Assembly (NCBI RefSeq): GCF_009676705.1 | Contig: NZ_CP046046.1 | Span: 1,759,501-1,823,500 of the forward strand | Length of the DNA stretch: 64,000 nucleotides | Source of the DNA: Spiribacter sp. 2438 | Lineage (GTDB): Bacteria; Pseudomonadota; Gammaproteobacteria; Nitrococcales; Nitrococcaceae | Reading direction: 5' to 3' | In this document: positions 46,102 to 54,843 of the stretch, piece after piece | Numbering within the stretch: position 1 is the first letter of the stretch | Layout: the number at the start of each line of letters is the position of its first letter | Notes under the pieces: generated by a model | Told to the model about the DNA's origin: nothing | What the model saw: only the letters and a program-made list of their open reading frames with translations | The model's database searches: none | Position numbers and translations under genes: made by a program

Positions 46102-46584
46102 CTAACATCGGGTGAGGTTCCAACTAGCCTGACAGCGGGGGCCCATACGCTGACGGAAACTGGACCAGGCGTAGTCACCAGCCGTTAGCACCATCCTCGC
46201 CCGTACCGGGTTGTGCTCGATGTAGCGCGTGCAGGCCAGCAGATACCTCTCGGTCTGCACCGGGCTGGACTTGTAGCGACCTTCCCACAGCGTACCGGAC
46301 CGTCCCTCCAACCGATTGCGGTACCTCGTGGCCCGCGCCGCCAGCGCCTTCATCAACCGGCCCATGGCGGCTACTTCCTCACCCGGCCCCAGCAACAGGT
46401 GCACGTGGTTCGTCATCAAGCAGTACGCATACACCCGGATGTCCAGCGCACTGCTCAGCTCCCGCATATCCTCCAGGTACCGCTCGTAATCCTCGGCCCC
46501 GGCAAACACCACCTGCCGATTATGCCCGCGCTGCACCGCATGGTGCGGCATATGCGGCAACACCACTCGCGCCATCCTTGGCAT
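46102..46584 (-). pseudogene. REP-associated tyrosine transposase (RAYT), 3'-truncated
   Basis: 160 codons of a Y1-transposase: N-terminus MPRMARVVLPHMPHHAVQRG, HUH motif in CLMTNHVHLLLGP, then ATRYRNRLEGRSGTLWEGRY and RYIEHNPVRARMV. Full RAYTs are usually over 200 residues; here homology ends at AWSSFRQRMG next to the second IS3-type end. All HUH/Tyr residues of the catalytic core are present, but the C-terminal part is gone. Confidence 0.8.
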
Positions 46585-46631
46585 GCCTTTCCTCCCTGGT
46601 CACGCGCTACTACCGCCACATCCATGCAGCC

Positions 46632-46655
46632 GAAAATAAATCTGTCCCCGTATTC
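46632..46655. repeat. RAYT-associated repeat (AATAAATCTGTCCCC type)
   Basis: GAAAATAAATCTGTCCCCGT lies directly upstream of the RAYT gene. A degenerate second version (GAAATCCAGCTCTCCCTGTG) sits at about 46912, upstream of the decayed RAYT copy. Sequences of this kind commonly flank RAYT genes in proteobacteria. Confidence 0.6.
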
Positions 46656-46664
46656 TTGCTCGGC

Positions 46665-46895
46665 CCATGGCGACCACCTCCCCTCCTGGGCCAAGCAACA
46701 GGTGCACGAGTCTCGTCATCAATCAATACGAATACATCCGGCTGCCCAACGCACTGCTCACCTCCCGACTATCCCCCAGGAACCGCACGCATTCCTAGTC
46801 CCCGGCAAACACCACCTGCCGATTGTGCGCTCGCTCCACATGGTGCGGCGTATTTGGCAGCACCTCTCGCGCTATCCTTGATACACAGGGTACCG
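46665..46895 (-). pseudogene. Decayed duplicate of the RAYT 5' region
   Basis: About 230 bp that align with the RAYT gene from roughly 46370 to 46600 at the nucleotide level. Shared strings include CAACAGGTGCACG, CGGCAAACACCACCTGCCGA and ATGGTGCGGC. Many substitutions and indels are present and there is no open frame. Together with the intact part and the two flanking repeats it looks like an old tandem duplication. Confidence 0.7.
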
Positions 46896-47578
46896 CTACA
46901 TCCTTGAAGCGGGAAATCCAGCTCTCCCTGTGTTGCTGTTTTCACGCCCTGTTCCTCGTTTTATATATACTTTTTGAATCAGAAATTGGCTGTCATACAC
47001 TTTCAACGGCCCAGCCGATTTTGCACCGCCTAGGAAGTCTCTAACTGCCCTCCTCACAGGGTAGTGATATTCCGCACCCCATTTGTAATCATCTCCAACA
47101 ATCACCCCCCCTTCTTGATCTTTTCGTAACTAAGCCGGAGATCTTCCAAAACATATCCGTAATAATGGTTTCCGTCTACATAGATCCAATCGAATGTTTC
47201 ATCCTCAAAGCTTATCAACACATCTTTGGACGAGCCTCGGTGCACATGCACTGCTTCATCCTCTGCGAATGCCGTCTTCACTGCCTCGAAAATATCGTCC
47301 ATATCCTTCTGGCCCTTCGCCTCCTTACCGCCATACATCCGGTCGGGATACTCGTCCTGAAACGCCCACGGATCCACCAAGTGCAGCTCTTTGGGGTCGG
47401 TTACATCCAAAATTGACCTACTAAACTGACCCTTCCAGACGCCTATCTCCGCACAGACGGAACCTTTCGGCATTTTTCTCAACACATACATGCGGGGATC
47501 ACCCCCATGGAGAATCTTACGCCCAACAGAACTAACCACGTTTTTTACAATCAACAGACCTCTCCTCTTAAATTCCAA
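46896..47578 (-). pseudogene. Class I SAM methyltransferase with a homopolymer frameshift
   Basis: The first frame (47102-47578) codes SVCAEIGVWKGQFSRSILDV (SAM motif I), LHLVDPW and FDWIYVDGNHYYGYVLEDL, ending at KKGG-stop. The next frame continues exactly where expected with IVGDDYKWG and VRRAVRDFL. The break lies in a run of seven G (minus strand, 47105-47111); one more G would restore a ~227-residue protein. Either an inactivating indel, a sequencing error or a phase-variable switch. Confidence 0.8.
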
Positions 47579-48395
47579 GCACCAAATCTTTCGAGTATTC
47601 GTACCCCATCTCTGCGGCCAATCGTTTCGTGCGATCTAGGACCTTTTTGGCCTGCTTCTCTGTTAAAACGCCAGGCCAAGTGTTTATCTTTGGCTTAATT
47701 TCCTTACTAACCTGCTCAGCGCGCACGGCCATATTCCCTTTCTGCTTTACCGAGTCATAGGCGGTATCGCCTTTAGCGATTAGTCCCGCCTGCCATGGAA
47801 GGTTCAAGAAGTCGCACAGCTCGCGAAACCCGACTTTAGGCTCCCTCGTCAAGTTTTCATAATTAACAACTTTCACAGAACTTTCGCCCCGGAGGGACAG
47901 AATTCTTTTATTATCCACCTTCCAGCGAGCGATGGCGCCTTCCAAATTCCCGAACCTCGTGTAGAGAGATGCGACATTATCGAGGGGATTGCGGACGATA
48001 GCAATGAACATTGCATCCGGCAGCACCCGCTTGATTTTTCTTACCGCATGTACATGCTTAGGGGTCTTTTCCAAAACCAGACCCTTCCCTTCAAGCTCCG
48101 CAAAATAGGACCACTCTTTGACGATTCGGCGGGAACAATGCGCACCGAAACCAGGGCCGAATGCGTTGGTTTCTCTCCCAATCAGGAAGACATCTGAATG
48201 CCCACCGAGTTTGGCTGCGATTAACGTGGTCCCACTATGACCGCAGCCAAGGACAAAGCCGAACCGGAGATCGGAGATATAAGGCTTAATGAATGGATCC
48301 GGAACTGAATTCCAAATCGATACGGCGCGCTGACGAAGCCAAGGTCCAACAGGGGTGTAATGAGAAACCGAATATTTTGATGGGATATAAATCAT
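47568..48395 (-). CDS. Sulfotransferase family protein
   Basis: 275 residues from the ATG at 48395; in-frame upstream ATGs at 48434 and 48536 are possible but add unconserved sequence. The 5'-phosphosulfate loop is LGCGHSGTTLIA (49-60), the 3'-phosphate site IVRNPLDNVASLYTRFG, and VVNYENLTREP follows. Second PAPS-dependent enzyme of the locus, distinct in subfamily from the one at 41543. Overlaps the methyltransferase start by 11 bp. Confidence 0.82.
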   Translation of the reverse strand: MIYIPSKYSVSHYTPVGPWLRQRAVSIWNSVPDPFIKPYISDLRFGFVLGCGHSGTTLIAAKLGGHSDVFLIGRETNAFGPGFGAHCSRRIVKEWSYFAELEGKGLVLEKTPKHVHAVRKIKRVLPDAMFIAIVRNPLDNVASLYTRFGNLEGAIARWKVDNKRILSLRGESSVKVVNYENLTREPKVGFRELCDFLNLPWQAGLIAKGDTAYDSVKQKGNMAVRAEQVSKEIKPKINTWPGVLTEKQAKKVLDRTKRLAAEMGYEYSKDLVLGI

Positions 48396-48647
48396 TATCT
48401 CTGACTCGCTTGATACCTCAGGGAAGACGCTCATGGGGCCAGATGGCTGAACTTTCCATCCGGGTTCTACCGCGGCACCAAAGAGATAAGCTAAACGGTA
48501 GGTACGAACCCAGCGAACAAGCCAAAAAACACTCAACAGGAAAAATGCCGTAAACTGTTACGTCCCGGATGATTCTATTTCCCCGAGGAGCTATCCTTTG
48601 TGGTGTGCACGCGAACTGCTGAACACTGTGCTCGAGGAGGCCCGACA

Positions 48648-49673
48648 TTGAACATCCGGTTGCACGCTAACGCGACGACGACACCCAAGACGAGGGCGTA
48701 TATCCAGTCCTCCGACAAGAGCATCCAGGCGCTGGCCGATGAGCTTGGCGTGTCGGTGTCGACGGTACGCCACTGGCGCAATAGCGATACGATCCACGAT
48801 GGCTCGCACACGCGGAAAAACCTGCTGGCAACCCTCAGTCCCGCTCAGGAGGCCATCGTTATCGAGCTGCGCCGCACATTGCTGCTGCCGCTCGATGACC
48901 TGCTGACGGTGGTGCATGAGTTCATCCACCCCGACCTCTCGCGCTCGGCGCTGGATCGCTGCCTGCGGCGCAATGGCGTCTCCCGGCTGGCGGACCTGCG
49001 CCCGGCCGAGCCGTGCGATGCAATCAAAGCGAAGCCGTTTAAAGCCTACGAGCCCGGTTTTATCCATATCGACTACAAGTACCTGCCGCAGATGCCCGAT
49101 GAATCCCGGCGCCGGTACCTGTTCGTAGCCATCGACCGGGCAACGCGCTGGGTCCATGTAGAGATCAAAACCACCAAGTCAGCACAAGCCGCCAGGGCGT
49201 TCCTGAAGGCCGTGCGGGCAAAGGCGCCGTTCCGCATCCGCCAACTCCTCACCGATAACGACAAAGCGTTCACCGACCGGCTGCAAAGCAAGCAGCGCGC
49301 CCCCAGTGGCGAGCATGTCTTCGACAAGCTCTGCGCCGAGACGGGGATCGAGCACCGGCTCACCCCGGTGCGCCGCCCGCAGACCAACGGCATGGTGGAG
49401 CGCTTCAACGGCCGGATCAGTGACGTATTGGCGAGCCACCGCTTTGACTCCCAAGAGGCGCTGGAGACCACGCTTAAGCGCTACTGCCACCAGTACAATC
49501 ATCACATACCGCAAAGAGCGCTGAATCACCGAACACCGATCCAGGCCATGAAAGACTGGCAAACCACTCACCCGCAGCTATTCATTCGGCAGGTGCGCAA
49601 TCATACGGGACCTGACATCTACTCAGCCGTGAGAAACCCCGCGAACCGCTGGCTAGGTGTGATCTCTCAATAG
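48648..49673 (+). CDS. IS481-family transposase (first copy)
   Basis: 341 residues from a TTG preceded by GAGGAGG. N-terminal HTH (IQALADELGVSVSTVRHW), then the rve core with Asp in FIHIDYKYLPQ, Asp in LLTDNDKAFTD and Glu in NGMVERFNGRI: a complete DDE. Element ends are not clear; the right end abuts or is overrun by the second IS481 at 49676. Opposite in strand to all polysaccharide genes. Confidence 0.88.
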   Translation: MNIRLHANATTTPKTRAYIQSSDKSIQALADELGVSVSTVRHWRNSDTIHDGSHTRKNLLATLSPAQEAIVIELRRTLLLPLDDLLTVVHEFIHPDLSRSALDRCLRRNGVSRLADLRPAEPCDAIKAKPFKAYEPGFIHIDYKYLPQMPDESRRRYLFVAIDRATRWVHVEIKTTKSAQAARAFLKAVRAKAPFRIRQLLTDNDKAFTDRLQSKQRAPSGEHVFDKLCAETGIEHRLTPVRRPQTNGMVERFNGRISDVLASHRFDSQEALETTLKRYCHQYNHHIPQRALNHRTPIQAMKDWQTTHPQLFIRQVRNHTGPDIYSAVRNPANRWLGVISQ

Positions 49674-49675
49674 GT

Positions 49676-50692
49676 TGTCCACGGGGGAGCTCCGAGGGAT
49701 GCTGAGTTTGCGGACTTGGCAACCCAATGAAGGAGACCCCCGTGGACAGTCATCACAATGCCGCGCTCACGCCTCGAGGTCGAGCCCGGATGGTTCGTGC
49801 CGTCATCGATCAAGGGCTGAGCTATCGCAAGGCAGCGGAACGCTTCCGTGTTGACCCAAAGACGGTTCAGCGCTGGACGCAGCGCTACCGGCGATACGGC
49901 CACAAGGGGGTATACCAGCGATCTTCGCGCCCGAAGTGTCAGCCACGCCGGACACCGAAGCGGATCGTGCGGCAGGTCATTGCGAGGCGCCGACAGCGCT
50001 GGACCATGGATCGCATCGCCATGAACATGGGCATCTCCCGGGCAACCGTGTGCAGGATCCTTCAGCGCAATAGGCTCAATCGCCTGAGTGCACTGGAGAT
50101 CAAACCACCGCCGCAGCGCTATCAGTATGAGAACCCCGGCGACCTGCTCCATCTGGACATCAAACAGCTCGGCCGCTTTGAGCGTGTCGGCCACCGCATC
50201 ACTGGACGCCGCGTCGGCACATCCCGCGGCGCTGGCTGGGAATATGTGCACGTGGCGATCGATGACTGCTCGCGCATTGCCCACAGCAAGATCCAGGACT
50301 CAGAGACCGCCGATGCCGCAGTCGACCACCTATTGGCGGCCGTACGCTATTACCGATCGCTCGGCGTCACGATCCGGCGCGTGCTGACCGACAACGGTGC
50401 CTGCTATCGCTCAAAGAAGTTTGCCGCGATGTGCCGCTGTCTGGGTATACGGCACCGGTTTACTCGGCCTTACACGCCGCGCACCAACGGAAAAGCCGAG
50501 CGCTTCATCCAGACGGCGCTGCGCGAATGGGCTTATGCCTTCGCCTATACAAACTCTACCGAGCGAGAGCAGCACCTGCCGCGTTGGCTTCACGACTATA
50601 ACTGGCATCGCCAGCACGGTAGTCTCAATCACCAGACACCGATCAGCACCCTCGGGCTATCTGGGGACAACCTCATGAGACTGCACACCTAG
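49676..50692 (+). mobile_element. IS481-family insertion sequence (second copy)
   Basis: Left end starts TGTCCACGGGGGAGC at 49676. A related inverted motif (GGGGACAACC, reverse GGTTGTCCCC) lies near 50664-50673, and the transposase stop is at 50692. Immediately beyond, a minus-strand glycosyltransferase frame begins, so the element sits at a gene break. Right boundary is uncertain by about 20 bp. Confidence 0.7.
49742..50692 (+). CDS. IS481-family transposase (second copy)
   Basis: 316 residues from GTG, six bases after AAGGAG; the ATG at 49727 lies before that site. HTH DQGLSYRKAAERFRVDPKTV, then DDE core: Asp in LLHLDIKQLGR, Asp in VLTDNGACYRS and Glu in NGKAERFIQTAL. The C-terminus GLSGDNLMRLHT is typical. 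Only distantly similar to the first IS481 copy. Appears intact. Confidence 0.9.
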   Translation: MDSHHNAALTPRGRARMVRAVIDQGLSYRKAAERFRVDPKTVQRWTQRYRRYGHKGVYQRSSRPKCQPRRTPKRIVRQVIARRRQRWTMDRIAMNMGISRATVCRILQRNRLNRLSALEIKPPPQRYQYENPGDLLHLDIKQLGRFERVGHRITGRRVGTSRGAGWEYVHVAIDDCSRIAHSKIQDSETADAAVDHLLAAVRYYRSLGVTIRRVLTDNGACYRSKKFAAMCRCLGIRHRFTRPYTPRTNGKAERFIQTALREWAYAFAYTNSTEREQHLPRWLHDYNWHRQHGSLNHQTPISTLGLSGDNLMRLHT

Positions 50693-50938
50693 GCGCCGCG
50701 TAAAGGCAGCCAGCACGTCCCAACGACGGGCACGTCCCGTCTGGTACTTGTGCTCCAGATAGCCCTCGTCGAACAACGGCGAGACCGTGCAATCGAAACC
50801 GGCCTGTTCCAGGTACGGCAGATACTGGAAACTGCGATACCGGCTGCTGGCACCGTTGCGGGGGTATTTGGTCAGAAACAGGAGGCGGGGCCCGGACGTC
50901 TTGGCCTCCGGCATTCTCCGAGAGTCTGCTCTCGTCAT
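50693..50938 (-). pseudogene. N-terminal fragment of a GT4 glycosyltransferase
   Basis: About 80 codons: RLLFLTKYPRNGASSRYRSF then YLPYLEQAGFDCTVSPLFDE and TGRARRWDVLAAFTRRL, the acceptor-domain start of a glycosyltransferase. The frame then enters the IS481 end. The remaining ~300 residues are not found. Its ATG overlaps the stop of the IS1380-split GT by 4 bp, so the two were adjacent in one operon. Confidence 0.85.
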
Positions 50939-51815
50939 CCGTCGCTTCCATTGTCGACGGATACAAGCCGGCGATAGATACTCGCATACCGTTTCGCGCC
51001 CTGCTCGACAGAGAAGTAATCCTCCGCCGCATGGCGGCAGACACCGGAAGTCACGATCCCGTCATAGCGCTCGAGCAATGCCCGCGCCGCCGCGTCCAGT
51101 TCCTCCCCAGCCCGGGCATCTTCCACCACGACGCCCACCTGGTAACGCTCGATCAACCGAGCCAGATCGCCAATGCCGGTATTGCCGACAACCGGCACGC
51201 CGGCGGCGAGAAATTCACCGAGCCGGGTCGGGGCCCGGCCGATATCCGGGGCGTAGAACATGACGCCGACATCCATCTTCGCCAGCCGTATCGGCATCTC
51301 GTCCGGCGTGGCCGACGCAATATCCACATCCGCCGGATTGACGCCGGCTGCCCGTGCTGCGGCCAGAACCTGGTCGTGGTCGTCCCGGGTGACAATGCTC
51401 GCCCGGGCATCGGCCCGATGCCGTTTCAGCGCCAGGAAAAAGGAGAAGAACGCGTCGAGATAGAACCAGCCGCTGGGCAGCGTCCCCATGGTGCCGACCG
51501 TGAAAGGGCTGCGCTCCGCCAACGGACGCGGCGAGCCATCACCCCGAGTCCCGGTGAAGCGCTCCACGTCCACACAGGTGGTGATCACCTCGTAGCGATC
51601 ACGCGGAATCTCCGGGTATATCTCGACCAGATGATCGACCGCGGCTTGCGTCAGGCTGACCACGCTTGCCGCCTTGCGCAACAAGCGACGTTCCACCCAC
51701 TTCAAACCCCGATAAGTCAACGGGCTTTCATTAAGCCTTTCAGCCGTGACCATCTCGTCCGGCCACAGCGCTCGCATATCGAAGATGAACGGCTTCCCGG
51801 TAACTTTGCCACACA
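50935..51815 (-). pseudogene. GT4 glycosyltransferase, 3' part (split by IS1380)
   Basis: Codes the C-terminal ~290 residues: GKPFIFDMRALWPDEMVTAE, VGTMGTLPSGWFYLDAFFSF, and PTRLGEFLAAGVPVVGNTGI. When the IS1380 element and one copy of its ACACA duplication are removed, this joins in frame to the 5' part at 53407-53775 (IPAIGAWLC then GKVTGKPFIF). The unbroken gene would be about 415 residues and belongs to the same subfamily as the intact GT at 40191. Confidence 0.9.
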
Positions 51816-53406
51816 CCCGGATAATTCATCAGGCGAGAGATAGAGGGATGACGCGACGCTCGATTCCCCTCAAAATCAGTGTTGTGCAGACATTGAGAAA
51901 GAAGGAGAGCGCCGCGCCATGGGTGAAACGCTATCGCTGTTCGAGCCGTCGTTCAATGGTTCCGTGCGGGTGGAGACGCGCTCCGAGCGCCTCAGTGGCG
52001 ATGGCGGTTTCCTGCTGCTGCGCGAAGTCCTCGATGACACCGGCCTCATTGACCACCTCGTCGGGCGGCTGCACGACCCGCGCTGCCCGGAGCGTGTCGT
52101 GCATTCACTCCCGGAGCTGCTGCGCGAGGCCGTTGCCATGATCGCTCAGGGCTGGGGTGATCAGAGTGATGCGCAACGGCTGCGCGACGACCCCTTGCTC
52201 GCGCTCGCCGGCAGCGACCGGCGTGGTGTGGCGGCCGCCGGCAAGACCCTGGCCTCGCAGTCGACGTTCTCGCGGTTGCTGGACTTGCTCGCGCAGCCCT
52301 GCAACCAGGCGGTGATCGACACCGCAGCGCTGGAGCTTGCCACGCGGCGACGGGCCGCAGCCGGTGCGCCGCCGGCGCCTGTGATGACCGTCGATGTCGA
52401 CGGTCTGCCGCTTGCCGCCCCTGGCGCGCAGGCCGCCGCGTGGATCCCGAAGCTGGTCGCCACGCTGCGCGAGCGTGGTCTCGCTCGGCAGGTGCGCTGC
52501 CGGCTCGATGCCGGGTTCACCGACGGCGCCACCCTCGAGGCGCTGGACCAGGCCGGGATCGCCTACCTCGGTCGGCTGCGCGACAATGCCGCGCTGGACC
52601 GCCACTTCGACCCGCACCGCCGGCGCGGCCCGGGGCGTCCGGCGGAGCGGCCTCGGGAGTGGACCGAGGAGACGGGATACGGGACCGAGAGCTGGCAGCG
52701 CAAACGCCGCGTGGTCATGGTCATCCAAGAGCACCCGGCCGAACTCTTTCGGCGGTGCTTCTACATCGTCACCAATCTGCCCGCCTCGACCCACAGCGGC
52801 GAGCAGGTGCTGGCGCTGTACCGCCGCCGCGGCAAGGCCGAGGGGCACATGGGCGAGTTCAAGGACACCATCGGCACCTCGCTGCCGTGCACCTCGCGGG
52901 GACGGGCCAGCGAGGCCGAGGTCTTTGCTCGGGCGCAGGCACTGCTGTCGTTGCGGCTGCTCGCCTATGAGCTGCTGCACGTGCTGCGCGCCCAAATGGA
53001 GGCGGCCACCGGCCGTGGCTGGAGCCTGCGGCGGCTGCGCGAGCGCGTGCTCAAGGCCGCCGCCCGCGTCCAGCGCCATGCACGCCGGCTGCATGTGATC
53101 CTGGAGCGTCGCGCCGCCACGCTGTGGCGCAAGCTCCTGGGGCGGCGTCACCGATGGCGACTGGCCGCATGACGGCGTCCGGTTCACCGCAAAAAGCCAT
53201 CCTCGACGCGCTGGAACACTTCGGCGATGGGGGCGCTCGTCTGCAGCGTGGCCAACCGGCTTCGAGAGCCCCTTTTAAGGCCGCTCATGCGGGCCTCGCA
53301 CCCGGTTCGGAACCGTTGAACCCGCCACCGGCTGCATCAACGAAGGCGATCGGCTCATGAACAGTCAGTCAGCCAGGCCGAATCATTGGCTGGTGCATTA
53401 GGCGGG
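51816..53406 (+). mobile_element. IS1380-family insertion sequence (complete)
   Basis: 1591 bp. Terminal inverted repeats of about 19 bp: left CCCGGATAATTCATCAGGC, right (reverse complement) CCCGCCTAATGCACCAGCC. Both flanks carry ACACA (51811-51815 and 53407-53411), a 5-bp target duplication, indicating a simple, relatively recent insertion into a glycosyltransferase gene. The 230 bp between transposase and right end hold no other gene. Confidence 0.92.
51919..53172 (+). CDS. IS1380-family transposase
   Basis: 417-residue DDE transposase. Conserved order: LSGDGGFLLLREVLDDTGL, MTVDVDGLPL (first Asp), RLDAGFTDGATLEAL (second Asp), YRRRGKAEGHMGEFK (Glu region), and the basic SLRRLRERVLKAAARVQRHA tail. 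Reads away from the left end; no frameshift. Likely active. Confidence 0.9.
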   Translation: MGETLSLFEPSFNGSVRVETRSERLSGDGGFLLLREVLDDTGLIDHLVGRLHDPRCPERVVHSLPELLREAVAMIAQGWGDQSDAQRLRDDPLLALAGSDRRGVAAAGKTLASQSTFSRLLDLLAQPCNQAVIDTAALELATRRRAAAGAPPAPVMTVDVDGLPLAAPGAQAAAWIPKLVATLRERGLARQVRCRLDAGFTDGATLEALDQAGIAYLGRLRDNAALDRHFDPHRRRGPGRPAERPREWTEETGYGTESWQRKRRVVMVIQEHPAELFRRCFYIVTNLPASTHSGEQVLALYRRRGKAEGHMGEFKDTIGTSLPCTSRGRASEAEVFARAQALLSLRLLAYELLHVLRAQMEAATGRGWSLRRLRERVLKAAARVQRHARRLHVILERRAATLWRKLLGRRHRWRLAA

Positions 53407-53775
53407 ACACAACCACGCGCCAATGGCCGGGATGTAGCTGCGGCAGTGAACGAGCTGCACATCGCGGCGTGCCGAATAACGCAAGCTCAACCACAGCAAG
53501 ATCATAAGATCCCAAACGGTGGCCATCAAACGTGGACGGTGATGGTACATTTGCGGCCTCCAATTTATGCCAAGATCGACACATTCGGCATGGAGCTCCC
53601 GGTTCGCATTAGTGTCCGCCATGGTCCCGGGCTTTTCGAAGCTCAGGAGTGTAAACGTAAACTCGCCGCCAAGCCGCGATAGGTAACTCAGCACCTGGGA
53701 ACGCCCCAGCGGTTCGAGCATGCCGGTATAGGACAGGTACAGAACGCCTTTTTTGCTACTCGAATTCGACGGCAT
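53407..53775 (-). pseudogene. GT4 glycosyltransferase, 5' part (split by IS1380)
   Basis: Codes residues 1-~122: LYLSYTGMLEPLGRSQVLSY, FTLLSFEKPGTMAD, NWRPQMYHHRP and VHCRSYIPAIGAWLC, then enters the IS1380 end. The 3' part is at 50935-51815. Start at the ATG at 53775 is provisional; the frame is open 29 codons further upstream but without clear conservation. Confidence 0.88.
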
Positions 53776-54015
53776 TGAACTCACGTCTGCGTGCTCACGG
53801 TACTGTTCACTCAAGATTCCCTTCCTAAATTCAACCAATACCTGCAACTCCAGGTCATGCAACGGGTCGACCCTGATGGATCAGCCCGACAAACGATTCG
53901 ATGACCGGCCTCAGCCATTCCACGAGCGCGATATGGGGCCTCTGTGACGCTTTAAACAGAAGCGACTACTTCATTAAAATGGGGGGTACGCTCGCGCTTC
54001 CTTATCATGGGGGGC

Positions 54016-54744
54016 TCAGAGAGCTCCCACCTTGGCAAGAAGCCTTTCCGCCATTGATTCTGGATTCTCGCCATCTGCGACATGAAGCAGTGCCTCGCCG
54101 ATCACAGCTTCACCTTTCTGAGCGATAAACGCCGAAATAGCTCGCCTGTTCGTTGGAACCATCGTCGTTTGACCTCGACTACACCATAGACCCAGGTAGC
54201 GTCTCAATTGATTTCTTATCCCCAGTTTGGCGTCTATAGAAGCAGTTGCGCGATTTTGCCGTGCTCTATAACGCTCCCTCCTGATGCTATCGTCAACGAC
54301 GAGGTTTACCACTAGCACGGGCACACCGCGCCACTGAATTTGCGTTAGCACTTGCTTAGCATACTCCCACCAAACAGCTCGTTCCCGATACGTGATACAT
54401 CGTGTGTCTCGTAATGTACGGATAGGCCCTTCATCCAGTACGAAAAAGCCTTCACTTAGGCACTCCATAGCCCGAAGTCCGGATTCAACGGATGAACATT
54501 TCCGAGCCAAACTCAGTGTCTCTTTTAATCCCAAACCCCACAAAATGCTGAACCGAAACGCTACCGCGTAACCACGAATTCGCCCCACCACATTCCTTGC
54601 TTCTGGTATTCTAATTACGTCAACGCCGTGCACACTCTGTAACACCCTCGAAACAGTCGTTTTTCCAGTTCCACCAGGTCCAACCAGTTCAATGATTTTT
54701 ACTTTTCTAGTCGCCAAAAGTCTGCCTTCAGAAAGTTCATTCAC
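54016..54744 (-). CDS. P-loop NTPase, putative kinase
   Basis: 242 residues with Walker A VGPGGTGKTT (21-30), a later acidic segment FFVLDEGPIRTLRD in the Walker B place, and an Arg-rich lid region (SIRRERYRARQNRA). The arrangement suggests a small-molecule or nucleotide kinase of the AAA_18/adenylate-kinase-like group; no precise family recognised. An IS1380 end lies 8 bp before the ATG, so its native promoter has been displaced. Lower GC than the core genes. Confidence 0.6.
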   Translation of the reverse strand: MNELSEGRLLATRKVKIIELVGPGGTGKTTVSRVLQSVHGVDVIRIPEARNVVGRIRGYAVAFRFSILWGLGLKETLSLARKCSSVESGLRAMECLSEGFFVLDEGPIRTLRDTRCITYRERAVWWEYAKQVLTQIQWRGVPVLVVNLVVDDSIRRERYRARQNRATASIDAKLGIRNQLRRYLGLWCSRGQTTMVPTNRRAISAFIAQKGEAVIGEALLHVADGENPESMAERLLAKVGAL

Positions 54745-54751
54745 ACCTTAC

Positions 54752-54843
54752 CCCGGATAATTCATCAGCCTCAGCCTGAAATGGGTAGGCGTGCCCCCTT
54801 GCATCCTTTAGACTCAGTAGCTTGAAAGAGAAACAGACCTAAA
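54752..54843. mobile_element. Remnant left end of an IS1380-type element
   Basis: CCCGGATAATTCATCAGCC at 54752-54770 is nearly identical to the left end of the complete IS1380. The internal sequence that follows is different, and after 92 bp it is interrupted by another IS1380-type end at 54844. No coding sequence. Confidence 0.7.
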
